From Phycisphaerae bacterium (GTDB taxonomy: Bacteria; Chloroflexota; Anaerolineae; 4572-78; J111), in assembly GCA_028285035.1 (NCBI GenBank), contig JANQQF010000152.1, positions 1-48,881 on the forward strand: a stretch of 48,881 nucleotides of DNA. Direction: 5' to 3'. The notes below the pieces were generated by a model. That model ran no database searches. It worked only from the letters and a program-made list of their open reading frames with translations, and was not told the DNA's origin. Made by a program: the position numbers and the translations under genes. Below, one piece after another: positions 26,147-34,058 of the stretch (its first letter is position 1; each line of letters opens with the position of its first letter).

Positions 26147-27661
26147 ATGCGAAACATCAAGTCATATACCATAGGATTTCTTATACTTGTCGGAATTAGC
26201 TTTGGACAGTACCACTTATCAACCAGCCGCTTATTAGGTGTTAAGCAATGTGCACCCGATTGTAGCTATGCCAACTTAACAGGCCATCATTTTCAGCAAA
26301 ATGAACTCCTGGGGACAAATCTTCGTATGACAAATTTGTCTGAGGCCAAATTTACAAGTTTAGATTTATCAGACGTTGATTTATGGGGAGCGACCCTAAC
26401 CCAGGCAGATTTACAAAATACAACTCTAACAAATGTCGATCTAAGAAGTGCAAATTTACTTGGAGCCAATCTAAGCAATGCAAATCTGCTCAGCTCAAAA
26501 ATTGATGAACATACCGAAATTGAGCCAAAATGGCGTTTGATCTGGGAATTGGTCAATCAAAACAGCCCATCCCTCTCCCTGGTGGGGAAAGATCTGAGTC
26601 AGGCCAATTTAAGCGGGATTAATTTTGAAAATCGGGATTTACGAAATACCAACCTAAACGAAGCCAGCCTATCTCAAGGCAATTTTTCTTTGGCGGACCT
26701 GCGAGGGGCGAATTTATCTAAGGCAAATCTAGCAGGGGCCAATCTAACCGGAGCAATTATCGATGAAACAACAACGTTGGATGATAAATGGTATTTGGTC
26801 TGGCAGCTTAGTAACAATCAATTTATGACTATCGATTTGAGCGGCATTGACCTCAGCCATGTAAATTTAAGTCATGTTGACTTGAGCCATCTCAATTTAT
26901 CAGGGGCAGACTTACAGTATAGTAATTTGGAATGGGTAGATTTAACCAACACAAGCCTCAGAGCAACGCAATTGCAAGGGGCAAATCTCAATGGCGCCAA
27001 GTTATCAGGTGCTGATTTAAGAGGGATGGTTATTGATGAGACAACAATCATCAATACAAAAGGATACTTAATCTGGCGTATTGTCAATGACAGTGTGGTT
27101 GGTGAGAATTTACGCTGGCAGAATTTGAGTGAGGCTGATTTGAATGGGGCTGATCTACGGCGAGTCAATCTGCGCAATGCCAATCTCGGCCACACCCAAC
27201 TTCGCCAAGCTGATCTACGAGGCGCTAATCTCTACGCCTCAAATCTAAAGTTTGCTGATTTATCTGGCGCCGATTTGAGCAGGGCCGATCTACGGCGCGC
27301 TATCCTCATCGGTGCCAACTGGCGCGACGTCACCCTCAACATCCGTACTAACCTCGATCCCAAATGGCACCTCGTCTGGGAGTTAGTCAATCTCCCCGCC
27401 CAAGGCCGTGATTTACAACAAGCCGACCTCATCGGAGCCAATTTAAGCGGCACCGACTTACAAGGCGTCAGCCTTCGTGAGGCCAACCTCCTCCGCGCCA
27501 ATCTCTCCCACGCCAACCTCCAACACGCCGACCTCTCCGACGCCAACCTGTGGGGGGCCAACCTCATCGGCACCGACCTCCGTCACGCCAATTTGCAGGG
27601 CGCAAGGCTGGATCAGGCGATTTTTGATGAGACGACGCGGTGGCCGATGGGGTTTGAGTGA
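26147..27661 (+). CDS. Pentapeptide-repeat protein with four interspersed W-x-L-[VI]-W modules
   Basis: 504 residues. A short hydrophobic N-terminal segment (about 8-22, IGFLILVGISFG) suggests export or membrane anchoring. Most of the rest is A(D/N)LxX pentapeptide repeats, which form a right-handed quadrilateral beta-helix. Four times the helix is broken by a similar unit of about 25 residues: WRLIWELVN, WYLVWQLSN, GYLIWRIVN and WHLVWELVN, each preceded by an I(D/I)E(H/T)T-like segment (the last by N-I-R-T). The protein is therefore a series of about 100-residue supermodules. Function unknown; some relatives mimic DNA or bind gyrase, others are structural. The start has only a weak AGG. It is convergent with the RING-like gene, 17 bp away. 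Confidence 0.85.
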   Translation: MRNIKSYTIGFLILVGISFGQYHLSTSRLLGVKQCAPDCSYANLTGHHFQQNELLGTNLRMTNLSEAKFTSLDLSDVDLWGATLTQADLQNTTLTNVDLRSANLLGANLSNANLLSSKIDEHTEIEPKWRLIWELVNQNSPSLSLVGKDLSQANLSGINFENRDLRNTNLNEASLSQGNFSLADLRGANLSKANLAGANLTGAIIDETTTLDDKWYLVWQLSNNQFMTIDLSGIDLSHVNLSHVDLSHLNLSGADLQYSNLEWVDLTNTSLRATQLQGANLNGAKLSGADLRGMVIDETTIINTKGYLIWRIVNDSVVGENLRWQNLSEADLNGADLRRVNLRNANLGHTQLRQADLRGANLYASNLKFADLSGADLSRADLRRAILIGANWRDVTLNIRTNLDPKWHLVWELVNLPAQGRDLQQADLIGANLSGTDLQGVSLREANLLRANLSHANLQHADLSDANLWGANLIGTDLRHANLQGARLDQAIFDETTRWPMGFE

Positions 27662-27678
27662 GACATACCTACAAAATA

Positions 27679-29256
27679 CTAGAAACAACTCTCGTCAAAT
27701 AACTCAATTGAGGTGATGCAATATTTGACGATGCTATTACTTCTATTAACAAAACGAAGATAATAGCGCGTATCTGATCGCAACGAGCCACCACGCCAAA
27801 GCAGCTCACCCGTCCCCCCATTTCCATCTCGATCCCACCCCGAAGGTCCTCCAGAGCCAATATTGGCAATTACATCAGAATTTTCTGGAGGCCATTCAGG
27901 TATTTGCTTCTGGTCAAATAAGAAAAATTGTACACGATCGGGGTGGTCCAAATTTACATTTGGATCAAACATAAAAAATATAATTGTATCACCACTGCGA
28001 TCGATGAAAGTGTACCATTTGTCTTGATCTGGTGAGAGTTGTCCAAAAACTGTTTGATCAAAGGAAAAAGTCTCCACACCATTGGAGTGTACAGGGGTTA
28101 AGTTATTTGAAGGTAGGGGCGTGGAAGTTGCCAAACGTTTCTCATTTTTAAGTTCATGCACAACTAAATTGTCAAATGAAATCTTTGCTCTGCCTTTATT
28201 GTAAATAGCCCCAAATAAAGCAATATCTCCGCTTTGAAACGAGTCATCTTCAAGCGTTATAAGCAATCTGTCATTTACATAAAATTGCAATTGCTTATCT
28301 AATGTTACAATCTTCAATCTGTTGGTTTCACCGATTGGTTTGATAAAAGTATTAAATGTATTACCTCGTAATTTAACCCAACCGTCATTTTCATATTTCC
28401 AGGCATTAAATGTTTCATTAGCTAAGGCAAATTGATAAAAATTCTCATCATTTTCCTTACGAATTAATACCCCATACTCATGATTGCTAACGCCCTCTTC
28501 ATATATTGCATCAACTTCTAATACGAAATCCTCAAAAGTTTCATCAACAGTAGTCCAGGTAACAGCTTCATCACTTAGATTGTTCAGTATTAAGGAAAGT
28601 TTGCCATTTCTGATTGACTGATCAGCATTTTCATTTGAATTAAGCTTCCACCCCTGATTCTGGTTAAAATCATCCCTCAATAAGATAACTGAAGTTGGAA
28701 TTGGGGTAAGGGGAGTAACGGGTATCAAAGTTAGGGTAGCTGTTGGGATAGACTCGGAGAGATTAGCTTTTATCTTCTCCCGCAAAGGCGTTGGAGTTAC
28801 CGTTTTGGTTGGAGTAGGTGTCTCAGTTGGAGTGAATGTATGGGTTGGTGTAATTTGGGTAACTAAATTTATCTCTTGAGTCGGTGTTAAGTCAGGAGGA
28901 GTTACATCCCTAAAATCGGCAATCATCCACCAAGCAAGTAAAAGTAAAGTTATTCCCCCAAGAGAAACATATAATGGTGATACCCCTTTTTTATTCTCTA
29001 GATAAATAACCCTTGAGGGCTTAATAGGTACAGAGGCTGTTTTCATAACTACCTTTAAAGGGTTAGGAGGCGGAACTTCAATTGTTTTAGGTACATTTTC
29101 ACCACATTTAACACATTTTTCAGATTGAAGCCAACAGGCTGTATGGTAGACAGCATGACAGTTACTGCAGGTAGAGAAAGATTGAAATTTAATACTTTCA
29201 TCAAAGGGATCTAATGTTTTGAAACAAAAGTAACAACCTTGACGTGCCTTTAACAT
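27679..29256 (-). CDS. Membrane-anchored RING-finger-like protein with an extracellular LamG-like domain
   Basis: 525 residues; last gene of the conflict-type operon. Residues 8-51 have C-x2-C-x18-C-x2-C-x4-H-x2-C-x6-C-x2-C, a RING/treble-clef-type zinc finger as seen in prokaryotic RING-like proteins. A membrane segment (about 95-116, ISLGGITLLLLAWWMIADF region) is followed by a Thr/Pro-rich linker (TPTETPTPTKTVTPTP). Residues 195-370 resemble the jelly-roll (LamG/DUF1080-like) fold (FEDFVLEVDAIYEEG, GVLIRKENDENFYQFAL, DIALFGAIYNKGRAKISFDNLVV). A C-terminal beta domain (400-525) resembles pre-peptidase C-terminal modules (FGQLSPDQDKWYTFID). The finger would be cytoplasmic and the rest outside. 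AAGGA lies 7 nt before the ATG, and the gene starts 73 nt after the GAP1-GTPase gene. Role unknown, possibly the membrane output or receptor of the operon. Confidence 0.8.
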   Translation of the reverse strand: MLKARQGCYFCFKTLDPFDESIKFQSFSTCSNCHAVYHTACWLQSEKCVKCGENVPKTIEVPPPNPLKVVMKTASVPIKPSRVIYLENKKGVSPLYVSLGGITLLLLAWWMIADFRDVTPPDLTPTQEINLVTQITPTHTFTPTETPTPTKTVTPTPLREKIKANLSESIPTATLTLIPVTPLTPIPTSVILLRDDFNQNQGWKLNSNENADQSIRNGKLSLILNNLSDEAVTWTTVDETFEDFVLEVDAIYEEGVSNHEYGVLIRKENDENFYQFALANETFNAWKYENDGWVKLRGNTFNTFIKPIGETNRLKIVTLDKQLQFYVNDRLLITLEDDSFQSGDIALFGAIYNKGRAKISFDNLVVHELKNEKRLATSTPLPSNNLTPVHSNGVETFSFDQTVFGQLSPDQDKWYTFIDRSGDTIIFFMFDPNVNLDHPDRVQFFLFDQKQIPEWPPENSDVIANIGSGGPSGWDRDGNGGTGELLWRGGSLRSDTRYYLRFVNRSNSIVKYCITSIELFDESCF

Positions 29257-29329
29257 AGATACATCCTTACAACAAATTTGCTATATTTAATAAAAATATA
29301 TTGACTTTACAACGTAATTATTTCTTAGC

Positions 29330-31969
29330 TTATGGAATACGACTTTGTAGTTCAAGTGCCCAAAAGTATGGATCCAAAACTCGACGAGGTGCCAAATTTT
29401 GAAGCATCCCGCTATTTCCACTAACATCTGCACCTGTAGAGGAAATCAACGAATAACGTGTTTCAATATTTCTATTTTTTGCCAGCTGGATAAAATTCGC
29501 CCCCGAAGCATCTTCACTTACCCAATCACAGATGGCATTACTAACTCGTTCCATTTCCTCCATGTACGCCTGCATTCTATAAGCATCCAACTGTTCAACG
29601 TGACCACGCCTACTAATGGCAGTCCAAATTGGATCTTGTCTAAGATAGTTTCGTAAATTGAGAGGTAGGTTGGGGATAAGGTCAGCCTTAGTAAAAACCA
29701 CAACTAATTTACGACGATCTTTGTTAAAATCAACTCCACTTTTCATAAGAGTTTCGATATAAGAATTTAGAAGCATTGTCATATTGCGTCCATCAGAATC
29801 TTGCAAATCGGGTAGGCTAATTAACATAAAGGTTGTAGGCGCATTAAGCAAATACGGTACTTGTTCAACTGGAATCTGCATACTATCAAAAAGCTCACCT
29901 GCACAATCCCGAGTAACTAAAGCTCTACTTCCCCACCGTTCCATATTGTGTAAAAGCATAATATATACATCTTGCGGTCCCAAATCCGTAGCTGGTGGCA
30001 TATACCCCTTAGCTATATAATTACTTATCTCTTTAACTTTTTGCTGTGACAATTCATTTGCGGCTGTAAAGGCATATTGGGGCCATATTTTGCTCATATT
30101 GATGAGCGTTAGGGTCAAGGCAGACAAAAAGACAGTCTTACCTGCTTGAGACCAGCCAAATACTTGTGCAAAGAAGGGAGGAATATCTTCATAACCATGG
30201 ACATATTGTATTGGTAAATCTGATTCACAGTAAGGACAATTTTCTATTTTTTTCCCACCCCGTACTTCTGTTAAGCAATATGGACACAAAATTCTCCGTT
30301 TCTTAAACCAAGCCATAATGTTTGCTCCTTTGGATGGTTGATTAGCACTTACGAGAGTTTGAGTATTAGATTGAGATAATTTTTCCCATCGATTATAGAT
30401 AGTTTCTTTAAAGGAATCTGGTACATCAGTTCGCTTGCGAATTATTTTGACTAATTGTCCTAAAGATTCTCTTGTTAGAAAGGTTGTGTTGTGAGGAATC
30501 GCATCTAATTGATTTACTGCATTAACCCTAATTATTGCCTTCACCAATTCTAAGTACTGCTCATCAGTCATATTGGTTAATCTTTCACTGGAGAGTAGAT
30601 ATCGTAAGTGCTTAGAAGACACATAATCTGCCGGATCTATTGGTGACATAAGTTGAGCCAAGGATTCTTTGAAGGTTTGTACATCCATACTTTGTAAAGC
30701 TTCATCACGTGCTTTGGTATCAGATTTTTTACTCAGTGTGGCACACAAATGTAACAAACGCATATTTTGATTCTTTAGAGCAAAGTTCCTAAGCTGTTTC
30801 CATTCAGGTTCCTTTATCCTATCATATGTTTCTAAAACCCAATCAAGAGTCCATTGACTTAGATGACGAAAATTAAGATTTTGAGATGCGACCATATTGA
30901 GAAGAACAGGTACGTCAATTCTACTCTGCAAATATCTAATCAAATGAGATAGACTCAAATCAAAGAACTCTGAAAAAGTATTAGTGAACCCTTGCCTGAT
31001 GTTGTCTTGGTATAAATTCATAAATTCCTGGCAAACCTCTTCTTGAGCAAGAAGCTCAGGCTGAATTGGTTGTTGCTCTTGAAAAGCTCTAGCTATCCCC
31101 TGTATTATCGGAACACGTCTCATAAATTCAGAGATGTTTTCTCGCGCACTAACATCTCTAAGCCAATTAACATACAAATCTCTAATTTCAGATTGATCTT
31201 CGATTTGATCAACAATACGCCTTTCGGCTGTATCAACCACAATATACGATTGTTCCTTTTGTTTCTGCGCAATACTAACTGCCCAATATAATCCTGGTTG
31301 GATTGAGCAGTTGTCAATATGGGTATCAAATGTACATTCCAATCTTTGGAGACTTGGCGTGAAAAAAAATGCTGTTTCTAATGCTTCATATATATCTTTA
31401 TCTTTACCTAAAAATAATAAAGAGCGTCTTTTATCTTTTAGAGAGGCTCTTTGTCCAGCTAATTCTACTAACTTTTGTACTTCACGTCCGGACCAATCAG
31501 ATAATGGCAAGTAATTCAAGGGTGATGTTACCTTAATTTCCTCTATTGGGGCTACACCCGTAGCTTTTCCAAAAGTAGCAATCATGCTTTCTACATCACC
31601 CAAAAATTTGTAATCTTTAAGAATAATAAACGGGTTATAACTGATGAGGTCAAAGTCTGGTTGTTTAATAATGAGACAGTGCGTCAAGAAAGCACCACTT
31701 CTTGCTGTTTTATCAACAATTTCAGGATGAGGTTCAATTGACCTAGTATGTGTTAACACTACTGATCCGTCATCTAAACGAAAGAATTGAAGTCGAACTC
31801 CACTAGACTGATTAGGTCTAAAGCATTGTATTGATTTTTCAATCAGGTCAACATCTGTAGGAGATAGAGTCTCTGTCTTATATACCGTTTGAAAACCAGT
31901 TTTTTTGTTGGGGGAGTAGGCTGGTTCTACCCGGGTATAAATCAATTGAGCTGCGTGAATAGTGTTCAT
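29330..31969 (-). CDS. GAP1-like protein fused to a zinc-finger TRAFAC-type GTPase
   Basis: 879 residues. The ATG at 31969 forms an ATGA overlap with the upstream stop and has GGAGGG before it; the frame is open to 31981 only through a TTG inside the SD. Residues about 3-140 resemble the N-terminal GTPase-associated protein 1 (GAP1-N) domain (IHAAQLIYTRVEPAYSPNKK, SGAFLTHCLII), and 150-540 are helical. From residue 552 a second protein begins: MAWFKKRRILCPYC, zinc knuckle C562/C565/C578/C581, G1 GWSQAGKT (605-612), G3 DCAG (688-691), G4 TKAD (760-763). An AAAGGAG sits 8 nt before the ATG for residue 552 (30316), so the GTPase could also be made alone. In described systems GAP1 and the double GTPases are separate neighbours. 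Family names are from memory of the published predictions. Confidence 0.8.
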   Translation of the reverse strand: MNTIHAAQLIYTRVEPAYSPNKKTGFQTVYKTETLSPTDVDLIEKSIQCFRPNQSSGVRLQFFRLDDGSVVLTHTRSIEPHPEIVDKTARSGAFLTHCLIIKQPDFDLISYNPFIILKDYKFLGDVESMIATFGKATGVAPIEEIKVTSPLNYLPLSDWSGREVQKLVELAGQRASLKDKRRSLLFLGKDKDIYEALETAFFFTPSLQRLECTFDTHIDNCSIQPGLYWAVSIAQKQKEQSYIVVDTAERRIVDQIEDQSEIRDLYVNWLRDVSARENISEFMRRVPIIQGIARAFQEQQPIQPELLAQEEVCQEFMNLYQDNIRQGFTNTFSEFFDLSLSHLIRYLQSRIDVPVLLNMVASQNLNFRHLSQWTLDWVLETYDRIKEPEWKQLRNFALKNQNMRLLHLCATLSKKSDTKARDEALQSMDVQTFKESLAQLMSPIDPADYVSSKHLRYLLSSERLTNMTDEQYLELVKAIIRVNAVNQLDAIPHNTTFLTRESLGQLVKIIRKRTDVPDSFKETIYNRWEKLSQSNTQTLVSANQPSKGANIMAWFKKRRILCPYCLTEVRGGKKIENCPYCESDLPIQYVHGYEDIPPFFAQVFGWSQAGKTVFLSALTLTLINMSKIWPQYAFTAANELSQQKVKEISNYIAKGYMPPATDLGPQDVYIMLLHNMERWGSRALVTRDCAGELFDSMQIPVEQVPYLLNAPTTFMLISLPDLQDSDGRNMTMLLNSYIETLMKSGVDFNKDRRKLVVVFTKADLIPNLPLNLRNYLRQDPIWTAISRRGHVEQLDAYRMQAYMEEMERVSNAICDWVSEDASGANFIQLAKNRNIETRYSLISSTGADVSGNSGMLQNLAPRRVLDPYFWALELQSRIP

Positions 31970-32643
31970 TCGTCCCTCCAAATTAAACGAAACCCATAAT
32001 AATACATTCGATTTACCTCAGGGTCAGTCGGAATGCTTGGGTGACCTGAGTCTGGGGTAAAAAGGTTACCATAAAAATTAGGGGAGGTTTCTCCCATCCC
32101 ACCCCATTGAAAGTTATTATTTGGACAGTGCACCCATTCCATAACTCCCATTCGCATCAACATTTGATCAGCCAAAGTCCGATCATACCCGACTTCCTTT
32201 AAGGATCGTCGTAGAGCTAAGTCCATACGAGTTAATAAAGTTTTAGTACGAGAAGATATATTTGTTAATTCATTCAAAATATCATCTGCTTCCAAAGGAG
32301 ATATTGCCATTAAAGCTTGATAAGTTGCAAACCAATCTTCAAGGTTTATTACACTGTAATTTTCACCACACCAATGTGCAAAACGTTCTATTTCATCTGG
32401 AGTAACACCAGTCAAAAAAGTTTTCCAATAGTTGTTTGCCCTAATTTCTTTAGGTGTAATTCTTGAATTAAGCGCGAGTACCTCATCATACCATCGTGCA
32501 TCAAAGTGACTATCAGATGAATCACACAAGAAATATTCAAACTGGATTTTTGTAATTGGTAACCAATGCATAAAAGCTTCAATTTCTTCTATCCATATCA
32601 TAGGGAAACCTGTACGATCAACTTTCAATTTTAGTTCAGCCAT
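31966..32643 (-). CDS. Formylglycine-generating-enzyme (FGE/sulfatase-modifying) fold protein
   Basis: 225 residues from the ATG at 32643, just after the stop of the upstream gene; an AAGGAG lies 11 nt away. The frame is open to 32682, but that would overlap the upstream gene. Signs of the FGE-sulfatase fold are MIWIEEIEAFMHWLPITKIQFEYFL at the start (family: F-x-M-x-x-x-P-V-T-x-x-Q-Y-x-x-F), a central helical part, EWVHCPNNNF, and the terminal YYYGFRLIWR (family: G-F-R-L/V). The strands normally rich in W-E-Y/R motifs are reduced, and no active-site Cys pair is evident, so it may bind rather than catalyse. FGE-fold proteins are recurrent in conflict-type NTPase operons. Remote similarity, moderate certainty. 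Confidence 0.65.
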   Translation of the reverse strand: MAELKLKVDRTGFPMIWIEEIEAFMHWLPITKIQFEYFLCDSSDSHFDARWYDEVLALNSRITPKEIRANNYWKTFLTGVTPDEIERFAHWCGENYSVINLEDWFATYQALMAISPLEADDILNELTNISSRTKTLLTRMDLALRRSLKEVGYDRTLADQMLMRMGVMEWVHCPNNNFQWGGMGETSPNFYGNLFTPDSGHPSIPTDPEVNRMYYYGFRLIWRDE

Positions 32644-32644
32644 T

Positions 32645-34054
32645 TTATGAATTACTCCTTTCTGACATCTGTAATGTTGCATTAACTAATACCATTGGGT
32701 CATCACCTTCACGAAAAACAATTTTATTTGACCAGTTTGGTTGATGATCTTCACCGACATTAATCAGCAAGAGCCGGTCTCGCCAAGAAGATTTACTGAA
32801 ATCCAATAAATCCAAAATAGGTCCAGTTGCGATAATAACAAATTGACTCTGAGATGATGCTTTTTCGAGGAGTGGCCCTATTAATCGCTGTCGAAAAGTA
32901 TTAGGGGGCAACTTAGGTGGTTGCTGACCAGGTTGGCTAGCCGGAGTGTTTTGTCCCAAGAAGTAGGTTGTCAAGTCACCATAGTCTGAAAGCTGTTCCC
33001 ATATATTATCTAGTAAATCATTTTCATAAATAGGTTGGCTATCTTGCGAAGCATCTGCAATTAAATTCAGCGATCGGGTTCCTCCTGAGCCATCTAAAGT
33101 AATTGCCCAAAGAAATGGGTCCAATACTCGATAACGACGGGCATTTACACTTAAAGTGTTCCCATCATCTGGACTTTGTCCCAAAGCTGATGTAGCACAA
33201 AAGACTAAATTCATTCCATTTGCCTCTACCATGTTGATGAATGCTGGTCCCCCAGGAACGCGTCTGGTAGTATAATCTCGAAGTTCATTCGAAATATTTT
33301 GCATACCGTCAACATATTCATAAAAAGAAAACATCTCTAGAGCTGGATTTTCAGCTTCTGGTAGAGTCACAGCCTGAAATGGGTCTGTTCGTATATAGGC
33401 CTTTACATCTGGTGTAAAGGCTACTTCATCAGCCTTAGTGTAGATGACAATCAAGTTTCGACCACTAAGATTAACCCGAAGCTTTTCTAGTCCAGAAAGA
33501 TATACAGTGAATAAATCTGTAATCATTCTTCCGTCTTTATTTTCCTGTAAATCCTTCAAACTTACTAAAAACCAAATGGTACTCACTTGTTTAATAGATG
33601 GAACATAATTCTGAACTTCATTAAGCGAGTCAAAGACTTCGCCAGCGACATCATACATTACAAGACACCGAGATCCGCTCTCAGGCATGTTGTAAACACT
33701 AAACAACATTGGGCGAGATACTTTCTGAGATGCATTGTCAGGGTGCGGGGTACTTTTGGGAATTATCCCATCAATCGCCTCACGGCGCATTTTCTGTATC
33801 TCATCTTGTGTATATTGATCTAAATATCGATAAAAGATACCTTGCCAATTGATTTTCTCAATCATCAAGGTCAACGCTGTTAAATATGTTGTTTTGCCGT
33901 GCTTAGGAAAACCGACCGTAGCTAACCACAAAGGCGGAACTTTGTTATACTCTCGAATGTACACATTTGGAACTGTTTGATTTGACTCAGGACACTGCTC
34001 TGACCGAGTAAAGTCATGCGGTTTCAAACAAAACGGACAAATTACACGAGCCAT
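32645..34054 (-). CDS. Zinc-finger TRAFAC-type GTPase
   Basis: 469 residues. An N-terminal zinc knuckle VICPFC (C6, C9, with C21) precedes G1 GFPKHGKT (48-55), G3 DVAG (135-138) and G4 TKAD (206-209). The layout parallels the C-terminal half of the GAP1-fused protein: NKVPPLWLATVGFPKHGKT against YEDIPPFFAQVFGWSQAGKT, and RRYRVLDPFLWAI against RRVLDPYFWAL. The two GTPases thus look like the paired enzymes of double-GTPase systems. A C-terminal extension (about 370-460) contains SSWRDRLLLI, similar to two segments of the neighbouring 1540-residue protein. GGAGG before the ATG overlaps the upstream stop codon (GGAGGTTAG), so translation is coupled. Probably a regulated GTP switch; the partner is unproven. 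Confidence 0.85.
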   Translation of the reverse strand: MARVICPFCLKPHDFTRSEQCPESNQTVPNVYIREYNKVPPLWLATVGFPKHGKTTYLTALTLMIEKINWQGIFYRYLDQYTQDEIQKMRREAIDGIIPKSTPHPDNASQKVSRPMLFSVYNMPESGSRCLVMYDVAGEVFDSLNEVQNYVPSIKQVSTIWFLVSLKDLQENKDGRMITDLFTVYLSGLEKLRVNLSGRNLIVIYTKADEVAFTPDVKAYIRTDPFQAVTLPEAENPALEMFSFYEYVDGMQNISNELRDYTTRRVPGGPAFINMVEANGMNLVFCATSALGQSPDDGNTLSVNARRYRVLDPFLWAITLDGSGGTRSLNLIADASQDSQPIYENDLLDNIWEQLSDYGDLTTYFLGQNTPASQPGQQPPKLPPNTFRQRLIGPLLEKASSQSQFVIIATGPILDLLDFSKSSWRDRLLLINVGEDHQPNWSNKIVFREGDDPMVLVNATLQMSERSNS

Positions 34055-34058
34055 TTGC

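Noticed and set aside
27232..27573. Minus-strand open frame opposite the pentapeptide gene
   Set aside because: Its regular Arg/Leu/Ala pattern is the mirror of the pentapeptide repeat codons; a shadow frame.
28700..28890. Repetitive tract suspected to be a tandem repeat or CRISPR-like array
   Set aside because: It is the codons of the Thr/Pro linker in the RING-like protein; no spacer-repeat structure.
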